Shown here piece after piece: positions 17,726 through 28,653 of a stretch of 64,000 nucleotides of DNA. This DNA is from JABFSM01 sp963762545. GTDB taxonomy: Bacteria > Gemmatimonadota > Gemmatimonadetes > Gemmatimonadales > GWC2-71-9. The DNA lies in contig CAVXLC010000007.1 of the NCBI GenBank assembly GCA_963762545.1, positions 124,001 to 188,000 on the forward strand, read 5' to 3'. The notes beneath the pieces were generated by a model. The model saw only the letters and a list, made by a program, of their open reading frames with translations. It had not been told where the DNA came from and made no database searches. The position numbers and the translations under genes were made by a program. The first letter of the stretch is position 1. The number at the start of each line of letters is the position of its first letter.

Positions 17726-18693
17726 TGATGACCCCGCCTCCCGTCTTCGAGCGGCTTTCCGCCCTGGCCGATCCCATCCGGGGCCGGTTGCTCCTGGCGT
17801 TGGAGCGCCAGGAGCTCACGGTGCGGGAGGTGCAGGCGGCGCTCCGGTTGCCCCAATCCACCGTCAGCCGGCACCTCAAGGTCCTGGCGGACTCCGGGTT
17901 GGTGCTGCAGCGAAGCCAGGGAACCAGCAACTGGTACCGCATGGCCGCCCGGGATCTTCCTCCACCCGCGCGGCGCCTCTGGCAGGTCATCCGCGACGAG
18001 ATCGCCGGCTCCCCGGCGGCCCGGCGGGACGCGGAACGCCTCAACCGGATCCTGGCGGAGCGGCACCTGACGTCGCAGCGTTTCTTTGCCTCCGCCGCCG
18101 GCCAGTGGGACCGGCTTCGCAAGGAGCTGTTCGGCGAGCGGCCGGAGCTGCAGGCGCTCCTGGGCCTGCTCGATGAATCGTGGAGCGTGGGAGATCTCGG
18201 CTGCGGCACGGGGCAGCTGGCGGTGACCCTCGCGCCGTTCGTGCGGCGGGTCATCGGCGTGGACGAGTCCGCGGCGATGCTCAGGAGCGCGGCGCAGCGG
18301 GCCCGCGAGCATGCCAACGTGGAGCTCCGATCCGGCACGCTCGAATCGCCGCCCATCGCCGACGGAGAGCTGGATGCCGTGCTCCTCGTGCTGGTCCTCC
18401 ACCACACCGCGGATCCGGCCCGGGTGCTGGCTGCCGCCCGGCGTACGCTCCGGCCCGGTGGCAAGCTGCTGGTGGTGGACATGCTGCCCCACGACCACGA
18501 GGAGTATCGGGAACAAATGGGGCATCAGTGGCTGGGATTCGAGGAGCCCGCGCTCAGGGAATGGCTCGAGCAGGCGGACTTCGACAAGCCTCGACTGGTG
18601 ACCCTGTCGCCCGACCCCGCGGCCACGGGTCCCGCACTTTTCGTCATGGCGGCCATCGCGGGACGAGCCGCCCGCATGCAACTCAGTGCCTGA
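17725..18693 (+). CDS. ArsR family regulator fused to a SAM-dependent methyltransferase domain (SahR-like)
   Basis: A 322-residue fusion. Residues 1-85 are an ArsR winged helix (LADPIRGRLLLALERQELTV, recognition helix LPQSTVSRHLKVLADSGLV, wing QGTSNWYR). Residues about 140-300 are a class I methyltransferase with motif I VGDLGCGTGQLA, the acidic end of strand 2 (VIGVDES), motif IV LDAVLLVLVLHH and RPGGKLLVVD. No metal-binding CxC pair is present in the ArsR part. It is followed 57 bp later by ahcY. Fusions of this kind next to methionine-cycle genes are thought to sense SAM or SAH, and that is the likely role here. ATG 17725 and 17728 are both possible. Confidence 0.88.
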   Translation: MMTPPPVFERLSALADPIRGRLLLALERQELTVREVQAALRLPQSTVSRHLKVLADSGLVLQRSQGTSNWYRMAARDLPPPARRLWQVIRDEIAGSPAARRDAERLNRILAERHLTSQRFFASAAGQWDRLRKELFGERPELQALLGLLDESWSVGDLGCGTGQLAVTLAPFVRRVIGVDESAAMLRSAAQRAREHANVELRSGTLESPPIADGELDAVLLVLVLHHTADPARVLAAARRTLRPGGKLLVVDMLPHDHEEYREQMGHQWLGFEEPALREWLEQADFDKPRLVTLSPDPAATGPALFVMAAIAGRAARMQLSA

Positions 18694-18750
18694 TCCCGCG
18701 CGGCTGCCGGCTGGCGGCGCCGCTCACCGTTTCCCAGATGGAGTAGACGC

Positions 18751-20241
<1,491 letters not shown>

Positions 20242-20293
20242 GGTGAGCCGGGGGGGATGACCCGTTTGGCCGGGGGTTTGCGCCTCATATGAT

Positions 20294-20635
20294 ATGGTCC
20301 GCATCATCCTCCGCCATGTCAGCGGCTCGCGCGCACCCGCAGTGGATGTCATCTCCCTCGGGCTCGACCAGGAGCTGTTGCTCGGGCGGGTTCCGTCGGC
20401 CGCGATCCGCTTCGACCCCGGGCTCGAAACGGCCGTTGCCCCGCGCCATGCCCGGATCATCCAGGCCACCGACTACGAGGAAAAGTTCATCCTGGTCGAT
20501 CTGGGGAGCGGGAACGGCACATTCCTGAACGGCGAACCGGTGCACCTCGCGGTGTTCGTCCGGACCGGTGACCTGATTCAGCTCGGGTCCGGCGGGCCGG
20601 TCCTCGAGTTTCGGGTGGAGCGGGAGGAGCGGTAA
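20294..20635 (+). CDS. FHA-domain protein
   Basis: A 113-residue stand-alone FHA domain, which binds phosphothreonine peptides. The core signature is present: LLLGR (strand 3-4 Arg), PRHARII (usual S-x-R-H; the Ser is replaced by Ala-Pro here) and DLGSGNGTFLNG with the peptide-contacting Asn. Such proteins are usual partners of Hanks-type kinases, of which two flank this window. It is 52 bp after ahcY. A TATGAT hexamer ends directly before the ATG, too close for a transcript from it to include this start, so read-through from ahcY is more likely. Confidence 0.9.
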   Translation: MVRIILRHVSGSRAPAVDVISLGLDQELLLGRVPSAAIRFDPGLETAVAPRHARIIQATDYEEKFILVDLGSGNGTFLNGEPVHLAVFVRTGDLIQLGSGGPVLEFRVEREER

Positions 20636-20669
20636 CCGCGCGAGGAGCACCGACCTCCCGCCGCCGCGC

Positions 20670-20675
20670 TATCTT
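20670..20675 (+). promoter_or_regulatory. -10 box of the M1 aminopeptidase gene, leaderless type
   Basis: TATCTT is followed by seven bases (TTTTCGC) and then ATG 20683; no ribosome-binding site is present. No clear -35 element. Confidence 0.4.
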
Positions 20676-20682
20676 TTTTCGC

Positions 20683-23301
20683 ATGCGCCGATCTCCCGCC
20701 CTCCCCGTAGCTCTGCTGCTTGCCCTTGCCTCCCGCCTCCCGGCCCAGGCCCCGCCCGCCTCCTCCATGGAGCACGGCATCTCCCGCGAGCTCGCGGCCT
20801 GGCGCGCCGGGACGGTGCGCGAGGTTCGCTACGATCTCCGCCTCGACGTGACCGCACCCGACAGCGCCCTCGGCAGCGTATCGATTCGTTTCGACCGAAG
20901 CGGCGGCGCCGACGCGATCCTCGACTTCCGGGGCCGGCGGCTGGGCGCCGTCGTCGCGAACGGCGCACCGGTGCCGGCTTCGGCGTTCAACGGCAACCAT
21001 CTCCGGATTCCCGCCCGCCTGCTCAAGCCCGGCCCGAACGTGGTGGACCTCGCCTTCGTGGCGGACATCGCCCCCACCGGGGCCAGCATCATCAGGGTGC
21101 GCGACCCGGCCGACCGGAGCGACTATCTCTATACCCTCCTGGTTCCCGCCGACGCGAATCAGCTGTTTCCCTGCTTCGATCAGCCCGACCTGAAGGCACG
21201 GGTCACCCTGACACTGACCACTCCGCTCGGATGGACCGCGCTGGCCAACGGCTCGGTCGCCGGGGCGGATACCAGCGGTGACCGGGTCACCCGGCACTTC
21301 AGGGAAACCCGCCCCCTCCCCACCTATCTGATCGCTTTCGCCGCGGGCCCCTGGGCGCAGTTCTCCTCCACCGAGCACGGTCGCACGGTCCATGTGTTTG
21401 TGCGCCGCTCACGCGCCAGGGAAGCCGACGCCGACACCCTCCTGGCGCTGCAGCAGCGGTCGCTCGACTGGATGGAAGGGTACTTCGGCAGCCGGTACCC
21501 GTTCGAGAAGTTCGACCTGCTCCTCGCTCCGGCGTTTCCCTTCGGCGGAATGGAGCATCCCGGCGTGATCATGTACAACGAGGACCGCTTCATCTTCCGG
21601 GAGCGCCCCACGCTGGCCCGCCGCCTGGGGCGGTTCTCCACCATCCTCCACGAAACCGCCCACCAGTGGTTCGGCGACCTGGTGACCATGCGCTGGTTCG
21701 ACGATCTGTGGCTCAAGGAGGGATTCGCCACCTACATGGGCGCCAAGGGGCTGGCGGACCTCGAACCGAAGAGCGACGCCTGGAAGACGTTCTATCAGGC
21801 CAACAAGCCGGTGGCGTACGGGGTGGATCAGACCACGGGAACCACGCCGCTCTGGCAGGCGATGAGCAATCTCGACAAGGCCAAGAGCGCGTACGGGGCC
21901 ATCGTCTACAACAAGGCGCCCAGCGTGCTCAAGCAGCTCAACTACCTGGTGGGAGACACCGCCTTCCAGCGGGGCGTGCGCGCCTTCCTGACCGCCCACG
22001 CCTACGCCAATGCCACCTGGCAGGACCTGCTCGGCTCGATCGGGCGGGCGGCGGGGCGTCCCCTCACCGACTTCGGCAGGAATTTCATGCTTCGTCCCGG
22101 CATGCCGGTGGTGGAATCGCGGTTGACGGTGCGGGACGGGAGGATCGCGAGTCTCGAGCTGACCCAGCGCCCGGCGCAGCCGTCGGTATCCGGCGACGCC
22201 GCCTGGCCGATGCGCACCGAGGTCCTGCTCGCGTACCCGAATACGGCCCCGGTGAGAATTCCCGTGACCGTATCGGCGCGGGTGACCGGGGTCGCCGCGG
22301 CGCGGGGCCGGCCCGCGCCGCTGTTCGTCTTCCCCAACGCCGACGACTACGGCTACTTCCTTTCCCTCCTGGACTCCGCCAGCGTGGCCGCGCTGGAAGG
22401 CGGGGCGATCGGCACCGTCGGCGACGGATTTCTCCGATCCATGCTGTGGGGCGCGCTGTGGGATCAGGTGCGCGATGCGCGGATGGATCCGGCCCGGTTT
22501 GCCCGGCTGGTCCTCAAGGAGCTGCCCGCCGAAAAGGACGAGCAGATCGTGCCGGCGCTCCTGGGGCGGCTGGACCGGGCGCTCCTGGCCTACCTCTCGC
22601 CGGAATCCGCAGCGGGCGTGCGCGCCGAGGCGGAGCAGGTGCTCTGGGACGGCGCGCGCGACGCGAGCCGGCCCTACGGGATCCGCCGGGGTCACCTGGA
22701 TGCCTTCATCGGCGTGGCCGCGACCCCCGAGGGCGTCGCCCGGCTCCGGACGCTGCTGACCGCCGACTCCGCGGCGGGGGAGCCGCTGCGGGACCCGACG
22801 CGGTGGAGCGTGGTCGATCGTCTCCTGGTGCTGGACGATCCCGGCGCGGAGGCGGCGCTGGCCGCGCAGGCGGCGCGGGACACCACGCCGGACGGCCGGC
22901 GGCATGCCTTCACCTCCGGCGCCGCGCGCCGGAGCCCCGCGGCCAAGGCGGACTACTTCCGCCGGTATTTCGCGGACCGGGCGCTCAACGAAGACTGGGC
23001 GAGCGGGAGCCTCGGCGGATTCAACGCCATCGAGCACCAGGCGCTGACGCTGCCGTATCTGCGTCCGGCACTGGATTCGCTTCCCTACATTCAGGCCAAC
23101 CGCCGGATCTTCTTCCTGGGTTCCTGGCTGGGCGCGTTTCTGGGGGGCCAGACCGATGCGGCGGCGCTCGACGTCGTGCGGACCTACCTCTCCGACCACC
23201 CGGCGCTCCCGGCGGATCTTCGGCAGAAGGTGCTGCAGAACGCGGACGAGCTGGAGCGGACGGTGCGAATCCGGGCGCGATGGCGGCGCCCGGTCCAATG
23301 A
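20683..23301 (+). CDS. Exported M1 family zinc aminopeptidase
   Basis: The 872-residue product starts with a Sec signal peptide (...ASRLPAQAPP). The N-terminal beta domain and catalytic domain are typical of M1 enzymes: substrate-binding FGGMEHPG (the GxMEN equivalent), and HETAHQWFGDLVTMRWF with zinc ligands His323 and His327, catalytic Glu324, then Glu346 in KEGFATY, 18 residues on. The helical C-terminal domain (about 560-870) is complete. It should remove N-terminal residues from peptides in the periplasm or outside. It converges with the next gene, 18 bp between stops. Confidence 0.95.
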   Translation: MRRSPALPVALLLALASRLPAQAPPASSMEHGISRELAAWRAGTVREVRYDLRLDVTAPDSALGSVSIRFDRSGGADAILDFRGRRLGAVVANGAPVPASAFNGNHLRIPARLLKPGPNVVDLAFVADIAPTGASIIRVRDPADRSDYLYTLLVPADANQLFPCFDQPDLKARVTLTLTTPLGWTALANGSVAGADTSGDRVTRHFRETRPLPTYLIAFAAGPWAQFSSTEHGRTVHVFVRRSRAREADADTLLALQQRSLDWMEGYFGSRYPFEKFDLLLAPAFPFGGMEHPGVIMYNEDRFIFRERPTLARRLGRFSTILHETAHQWFGDLVTMRWFDDLWLKEGFATYMGAKGLADLEPKSDAWKTFYQANKPVAYGVDQTTGTTPLWQAMSNLDKAKSAYGAIVYNKAPSVLKQLNYLVGDTAFQRGVRAFLTAHAYANATWQDLLGSIGRAAGRPLTDFGRNFMLRPGMPVVESRLTVRDGRIASLELTQRPAQPSVSGDAAWPMRTEVLLAYPNTAPVRIPVTVSARVTGVAAARGRPAPLFVFPNADDYGYFLSLLDSASVAALEGGAIGTVGDGFLRSMLWGALWDQVRDARMDPARFARLVLKELPAEKDEQIVPALLGRLDRALLAYLSPESAAGVRAEAEQVLWDGARDASRPYGIRRGHLDAFIGVAATPEGVARLRTLLTADSAAGEPLRDPTRWSVVDRLLVLDDPGAEAALAAQAARDTTPDGRRHAFTSGAARRSPAAKADYFRRYFADRALNEDWASGSLGGFNAIEHQALTLPYLRPALDSLPYIQANRRIFFLGSWLGAFLGGQTDAAALDVVRTYLSDHPALPADLRQKVLQNADELERTVRIRARWRRPVQ

Positions 23302-23319
23302 GGGGAACTGTCCGGGGAG

Positions 23320-24732
23320 CTACGCCATCAGATAGTCGAGCACATCGCCGGCCGAGTACCGGGTCCGGCCGGCCAGAAATGCTCCGATCGATTCGAGATC
23401 GTCCCCGCTGGTGACGAGCGGAGGCTCGACCTCCCCATTGGCCCGGACCTGGCCGAGGCCGAGGTCGGCGGTCAGCGCGTTGCACAGACAGTGGCGGCCG
23501 ACCGTGTCTTCCAGCTTGCCGCCCTTCTTCACGTATGCCTCGACCGGTTCACCGGGACAGCGATAGCCGATCTTGCCCTCCGGTGTATAGTAGGCCACCC
23601 GGAGGCCGCCGAGGTCGCACAGTCGTTCTCGAGCCACATCGTTGCCCGGGTCGCCCGGCCAGTGCACCACCTTGAAGGGATAGCCGGTGGGTGAAGCCCG
23701 CGGGTCGGTCATCACCTTCACCTCGCCGCGCGCCGCGGAGGTCAGCACCGAGCGCTTCAAGCTCTCGGCAAGCCCGGACTCGTCACAGTAGGCGAACAGC
23801 GTTCCCACCTGGATACCCGACGCACCGGCCGACCGGGCTTCCTGCAGACGTCCCTTGCGTCCGGCCCCGCCCGCCAGCCAGAACGGAAGGCCGAGCTCCG
23901 CGATCTTGGCCAGGTCAACCGCGTCCCGCTCCCCGTACACCGGCTCGCCGCGCTCGTTGAAGCGGGGTTCCCCCCGCGGCGGAGCGTTGTGGCCGCCGGC
24001 GGTGGGCCCTTCGATGACGAAGCCGTCGATGCGGCCGCTGGATTTGCGAGCCAACATCGTGGCGAGGGAGTTGCTGGCGATGATGGCGAGAAACAGCGGA
24101 CGGCGCAGGTCCGGCGGCGTCGTGGTCCAGAATCCCTTCGGATCCAGGGTGAGGCGTTCCTCCCGGCCGGAGGGAAGACCCTCGACGTCGAACCGCAGCG
24201 ACGCCGCTTCATGCTGCGCGAGGTGGTCCAGGGCGGCGGGGATCTCCCGGGGAATGCCCGCACCCATCAGAATGACGTCGACGCCGGCCAGCATGGCGCC
24301 ATAGAGGGAAGCCAGCGTGGGGATCTGCACCTTGGTGAGCAGATTCATGCCCACCATGCCCTGGTGCCCCTCCTTCGCGAGATACACCTCGACGAAGGCG
24401 GCGAGCACGGTGACCAGCTGGCGCGCCTGGCTCATCACCTGCTTGTAGACCGGGAGCATCTTGTACGGCACGCCGGGCGGCCGGCCCGCGGGGCGGAAAT
24501 AGAGTCGCAACACATCATCGGCGACGCCGGGCATCGGAAACTTCGCCATGGCCCGTCGCATGTGCCCACCGACGTCACCGTCCTGAAGCCGGCGGACCAT
24601 GAGGGTATCGAGTGCCGTGCCGGACACCACTCCCAGTTGCCCTCGCAGGCCAACCACCCGGGCCAGGCGCCAATCGGAGATGCCGACTCCCATCCCGCCC
24701 TGGATGATCTGGGGAATTGAAGAATTGTTCAT
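23320..24732 (-). CDS. Nitronate monooxygenase-like FMN oxidoreductase
   Basis: The 470-residue TIM-barrel flavoprotein has the start QIIQGGMGVGIS, GMNLLTKVQ, the FMN-phosphate loop GPTAGGHN and FWLAGGAGRKG, and the V-G-T-L-F-A-Y strand. This is the 2-nitropropane dioxygenase family, which covers true nitronate monooxygenases and NADH:quinone or enoyl reductases; this longer version carries a Cys-containing C-terminal extension (RHCLCNALTADLGLGQ), so the reaction is uncertain. ATG 24732 was chosen because the conserved start motif follows it; twenty upstream in-frame residues look unconserved. Confidence 0.85.
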   Translation of the reverse strand: MNNSSIPQIIQGGMGVGISDWRLARVVGLRGQLGVVSGTALDTLMVRRLQDGDVGGHMRRAMAKFPMPGVADDVLRLYFRPAGRPPGVPYKMLPVYKQVMSQARQLVTVLAAFVEVYLAKEGHQGMVGMNLLTKVQIPTLASLYGAMLAGVDVILMGAGIPREIPAALDHLAQHEAASLRFDVEGLPSGREERLTLDPKGFWTTTPPDLRRPLFLAIIASNSLATMLARKSSGRIDGFVIEGPTAGGHNAPPRGEPRFNERGEPVYGERDAVDLAKIAELGLPFWLAGGAGRKGRLQEARSAGASGIQVGTLFAYCDESGLAESLKRSVLTSAARGEVKVMTDPRASPTGYPFKVVHWPGDPGNDVARERLCDLGGLRVAYYTPEGKIGYRCPGEPVEAYVKKGGKLEDTVGRHCLCNALTADLGLGQVRANGEVEPPLVTSGDDLESIGAFLAGRTRYSAGDVLDYLMA

Positions 24733-24878
24733 AGTCCTGGTCTCGGCTGCGGCTGTCGCGCGGCGGGCATGGCACCACGCACCGCAATGCAATCTACCCC
24801 GCCCGCGCCGATTGACGACCCCTGAACGCCCCGGTACGTTCGGGCGTACATAAAGTACTCCTCCCCCCGAGGCACCTC

Positions 24879-27260
24879 ATGGTTACTCGAACGATCCTCG
24901 CCGCCGGCGTGGCCCTCGCCCTGGCGGTTCCGGCCCGCGCGCAGGCGCCGGCGACGACCGCATCCTGGAAGCCCACCTACAGCATCGACCAGTTTCTGTC
25001 CCCCGCGTCTCCGCTCGAGGTGAGCGCCGCGAAGCAGGCGGACCGGGTGGCGTGGGTCAGCTACGAGCGCGGCATGCGGAACGTCTACGTGGCCTCGGCG
25101 CCGGCCTTCAAGGCGGTCCGGATCACCCGGTTCATGGCCGATGATGGTATCGATGTCGGCTCGGTCCGGCTTTCGGACGACGGCTCCATCGCGATCTTCG
25201 TCCGCGGGTCGGCCCAGAACCGGAACGGCTGGGTGGCGAACCCGTCCCACGATCCGGAGGGCGGCGATCGCGCGGTCTGGGCCGCCAAGGCGGACGGGAG
25301 CGGCGCGTGGCGTCTCGCGTCCATCACCGGCAACCCGGCCGGAGGCCGGGTCGGGCCGCCCGAGCTCTCCCCGGACGGCAAGTACGCGGTGTTCGTGAAG
25401 GACAGCCAGATCTTCCGGGTCGGCACCGCCCGCGGGCCCAAGACCGCGATGGACCAGGGGACCGTGCCGTTCATCAAGGCATGGGGGCGGCAGAGCAACC
25501 CGGTGTGGTCTCCCGACGGCACCCGGCTCGCCTTCGTGAGCATCCGGGAGAATCACGCGCTCATCGGCATCTACACCATGAAGACCCGCGCGGTGACCTT
25601 CCTCTCGCCCAGCACCGACATCGACGGCAGTCCGACCTGGTCACCCGACGGCAAGCGCGTCGCATTCATTCGCCGCCCCGGCACGCCGTTCGGACAGCAG
25701 ACGGTCGCCGCGGGCGCGCCGTTCGGGCAGGCACCGCCGGCTCCGCCGGGAGGTGGCCGCGCCGGAGCCGCGGGAGGGCAGGCCGCGCCGAGCGGATGCC
25801 GCCCACCCGCCGGGAACGGATTCGGCGGCAGGTTCTTCGGCGGGCAGAACGACACGACGCCGCCGATTCCCGCCGACGGCCTTTGCCGCGCGGCGTTCGC
25901 CGGCGGATACACCATCGCCTTCATGGTGGCGGATGTCGCCACGGGTTTGGCCCACGAGCTCTGGCACAACCAGCCGCTCGACCGGACCTTCACGACCGTC
26001 AATGCCATCACCTGGGCCGGCGACCATGTCGTCTTCACGGCCACCGTGCCGAAGGATGAATGGGACCGCCACTTCGCGGTGAGCGTGACCGATCCGCAGC
26101 CGAACCCGGTACTCCTCACCACGACCGACGGCCTGATCAACGACGGGGTGGCGGACCGGACCTTTACCACGACCGCGTTCTCCCGTGACGGCAGGACCAT
26201 GTTCTACAGCACCAACGCCACCGACATCGAGAAGCGGCACATCTGGGCCGTGCCGACGGCCGGGGGCACGCCCACCAGGATCTCCACCGACGACGGCGTC
26301 GAGGTCTCGCCGACGCCGCTCGCGTCGGGCAAGAGCCTCGTGGTGCTCTACTTCGGTCCCGCGCAGCCCGCGTCGATCGGCATCGTGCCGGCCGCCGGCG
26401 GCGCCACCAGGATCGTCTATCCGACCCTGCCGAAGGATTTCCCGAAGGCCGCGCACGTGACGCCGGAGATCGTGATCACCCACGCGCCGGACGGGATGGA
26501 GGTGCACAACCAGCTCTTCCTCCCCAGGGATCTCAAGGCCGGGGAACGACGGCCCGCGATCGTGTTCGTGCACGGCGGACCGTCCCGCCAGATGCTGCCG
26601 GCCTACCACTACATGCAGTTCTACCACTGGGCCTATGCGTACAACCAGTGGCTCCAGTCGCAGGGATACATCGTGCTGTCGGTCAATTACCGGTCCGGCA
26701 TCGGTTATGGGAACGCGTTCCGCCGGGCGCCCAACACCGAGGGCCGGGGCAACTCGGAGTATCAGGACGTGCTCGCCGGAGCCAGGTATCTGCAATCGCG
26801 CGCGGACGTCGACTCCTCGCGCATCGGGATCTGGGGCCTCTCGTACGGCGGCCTGCTGACCGCCGAGGCGCTGGCCCGGAATTCGGATGTCTTCGTGGCG
26901 GGCGTGGATCTGGCGGGGGTGCACATCTACGGGAGCGCGAGCGACACCACCAGCCTCGCGTTCCGCTCGTCGGCGGTGGGGCATATCGACGGCTGGAAAT
27001 CCCCGGTATTTCTGGAGCAGGGGGATGACGACCGCAACGTGGATTTTGCGCAGATGGTCGGGCTGGTCGGTCTGCTCAGGGCACGCAACGTCTACTACGA
27101 GCTCACCGTCATCCCCGATGACGTGCACGAATCCCTGATCCACAGCCGGTGGATCGACATCTTCGGCCGGAGCGGCGACTTCCTGCACCGCTTCGTCTGG
27201 GAAAAGCAGTCCCCGCCGGCGGTCACCACAACCCAACCTTCCCCTTCACCGAGGCGATGA
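24879..27260 (+). CDS. Secreted S9 family (prolyl oligopeptidase-like) serine peptidase
   Basis: The 793-residue product has a Sec signal peptide (...VPARAQ), an N-terminal WD40/TolB-like propeller (P-E-L-S-P-D-G-K-Y-A, P-V-W-S-P-D-G-T-R-L, P-T-W-S-P-D-G-K-R-V) and a C-terminal alpha/beta-hydrolase domain. The catalytic triad is intact: Ser655 in GLSYGG, Asp716/717 in EQGDDDRN and His750 in DDVHES. It should cleave short peptides outside the cytoplasm, with the propeller filtering substrates. A Gly/Pro/Ala-rich insert of about 70 residues (near 270-340) interrupts the propeller. The last 38 bp overlap the convergent amidohydrolase gene. Confidence 0.92.
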   Translation: MVTRTILAAGVALALAVPARAQAPATTASWKPTYSIDQFLSPASPLEVSAAKQADRVAWVSYERGMRNVYVASAPAFKAVRITRFMADDGIDVGSVRLSDDGSIAIFVRGSAQNRNGWVANPSHDPEGGDRAVWAAKADGSGAWRLASITGNPAGGRVGPPELSPDGKYAVFVKDSQIFRVGTARGPKTAMDQGTVPFIKAWGRQSNPVWSPDGTRLAFVSIRENHALIGIYTMKTRAVTFLSPSTDIDGSPTWSPDGKRVAFIRRPGTPFGQQTVAAGAPFGQAPPAPPGGGRAGAAGGQAAPSGCRPPAGNGFGGRFFGGQNDTTPPIPADGLCRAAFAGGYTIAFMVADVATGLAHELWHNQPLDRTFTTVNAITWAGDHVVFTATVPKDEWDRHFAVSVTDPQPNPVLLTTTDGLINDGVADRTFTTTAFSRDGRTMFYSTNATDIEKRHIWAVPTAGGTPTRISTDDGVEVSPTPLASGKSLVVLYFGPAQPASIGIVPAAGGATRIVYPTLPKDFPKAAHVTPEIVITHAPDGMEVHNQLFLPRDLKAGERRPAIVFVHGGPSRQMLPAYHYMQFYHWAYAYNQWLQSQGYIVLSVNYRSGIGYGNAFRRAPNTEGRGNSEYQDVLAGARYLQSRADVDSSRIGIWGLSYGGLLTAEALARNSDVFVAGVDLAGVHIYGSASDTTSLAFRSSAVGHIDGWKSPVFLEQGDDDRNVDFAQMVGLVGLLRARNVYYELTVIPDDVHESLIHSRWIDIFGRSGDFLHRFVWEKQSPPAVTTTQPSPSPRR

Positions 27261-28653
27261 GCCTGGCGGGGTCGTACCCGACCCCCTGCTTGAAGACCAG
27301 CTCCACGCTCCGGATATCGGAGATGTTGGTGGACGGATCGCCGGCGACCACCACCAGATCCGCCTGCTTGCCCCGGGCGAGCGAGCCGATCCGGGCCGCC
27401 TTGCCCAGATAGGTCGCGCCGTTGAGCGTGCAGATCCGGATCGCCTCCAGCGGAGTGAACCCGCTTCCCACCAGCAGCTCCACCTCGCGCTGGTCGGAAT
27501 AGCCCGGAATGACCCCACCGCCGCCGGTCGGATCGGTGCCGGCGATCAGCAGCCCGCCCGCTCGCGCAAACCGCAGCTCCATGGCCCGGTCGCTGCCGAA
27601 CAGCTTCGGATAGATCGAGCGGCTGTTCCGCTGCGCCGCGGCGTAACGGTCCTCGAACTGCTGCTTGAGCGCCGGCTCGAGCACATCCAGGCCCGGCGGC
27701 AGTGGCTGGCCGGGCGTGAAGGTCTCGAACACCGTCAGCGTGGAGGTGAGGGCGACGTGATGCCTGACCAGGTCCGCGATCAGGGCCCCGACCTCCGGCC
27801 CCGCGGGATCGGCCGCGGCGAGTGCGGCCTGGCCCCCGCCCTGGCCGGGGCAGAGGTCGGGCTTCTTGTCGGCGACGAAGTCGGTGCTCGCAAAGAAGCC
27901 ATGTTCCAGGTTGTCGATGCCGAGCTCGGCCGCCTCGCGGTAGGTCACGGAGCAGAGATGCCCGGTGATCTTCAGGCCGCGCCGGTGCGCCTCCTTGATG
28001 GCTGCTGCCAGCTCGGCCCGCGTGATGTGCATGTAAGCCTTGAATGACGTCGCGCCCGCATCGGCCCAGAAATCCACCATGCGGCGCGCATCCGCCCCAT
28101 CCCTGAGCTCGTGCACCTGGCTGAGGCCCAGGCCGGGTCCCTCGAGGTAGGGCGCGGTGGCGTCCATCCACGGCCCCGGCTTGTCACCGCGCTCGATGGC
28201 GCGCGCGAGGCCGAGGTCCCCGTACCCGCTCATGTTGCCGCCGGTGCGCATCGAGGTAACCCCGCCGGCCAGGTAGAGCCGCGAAAAGCTCTCCGAGAGG
28301 TTGCCGTACACGCCGGGGCCGGTGGGATAGAACAGATGCTCGTGCACCATCACCAGCCCGGGGATCACCGACTTGCCCGAGAGGTCGAGCACCAGGGCGC
28401 CGGGCGGCACCGGTACCGCCGCCGCGTCGCCCAGCTCGGCGATATTGCCGTCGCGGAGGATCAGGGTCTGGTTCTCGCGAGCCGGCGCGCCGGTGCCGTC
28501 GATGACCCGGACGTGGGTCAGGGCCACGACGGCGGTATCGACGCTCACATACTGCCGCACGTTCTGGGACAGCGTGGGCCGCTGCGCGGCAGCGGGGCCG
28601 GCGAAAAGCGCCAGCAGCCCGACGACGACGAGACGCTTCCGCCCCGGACTCAC
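27223..28653 (-). CDS. Exported amidohydrolase-superfamily metalloenzyme
   Basis: The 476-residue product has a signal peptide (VVVGLLALFAGPAAAQ) and a metal-dependent amidohydrolase barrel: the beta-sandwich start TGAPARENQTLILRDGNI, PGLVMVHEHLF (HxH), the carboxylated-Lys candidate SFKAYMH, ITGHLCS and LEHGFF (two His ligands) and AGTDPTGG (catalytic Asp). Exported members hydrolyse dipeptides or other amides (imidazolonepropionase/prolidase-like); the substrate is not evident. GTG 28653 overlaps the stop of the upstream TPR gene by 4 bp, indicating coupled translation. Confidence 0.9.
   Translation of the reverse strand: MSPGRKRLVVVGLLALFAGPAAAQRPTLSQNVRQYVSVDTAVVALTHVRVIDGTGAPARENQTLILRDGNIAELGDAAAVPVPPGALVLDLSGKSVIPGLVMVHEHLFYPTGPGVYGNLSESFSRLYLAGGVTSMRTGGNMSGYGDLGLARAIERGDKPGPWMDATAPYLEGPGLGLSQVHELRDGADARRMVDFWADAGATSFKAYMHITRAELAAAIKEAHRRGLKITGHLCSVTYREAAELGIDNLEHGFFASTDFVADKKPDLCPGQGGGQAALAAADPAGPEVGALIADLVRHHVALTSTLTVFETFTPGQPLPPGLDVLEPALKQQFEDRYAAAQRNSRSIYPKLFGSDRAMELRFARAGGLLIAGTDPTGGGGVIPGYSDQREVELLVGSGFTPLEAIRICTLNGATYLGKAARIGSLARGKQADLVVVAGDPSTNISDIRSVELVFKQGVGYDPARLIASVKGKVGLW

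Noticed and set aside
20288..20293. TATGAT as promoter of the FHA gene
   Set aside because: The box touches ATG 20294, so a transcript from it would begin after the start codon. The -35 match (TTTGGC) is also poor.
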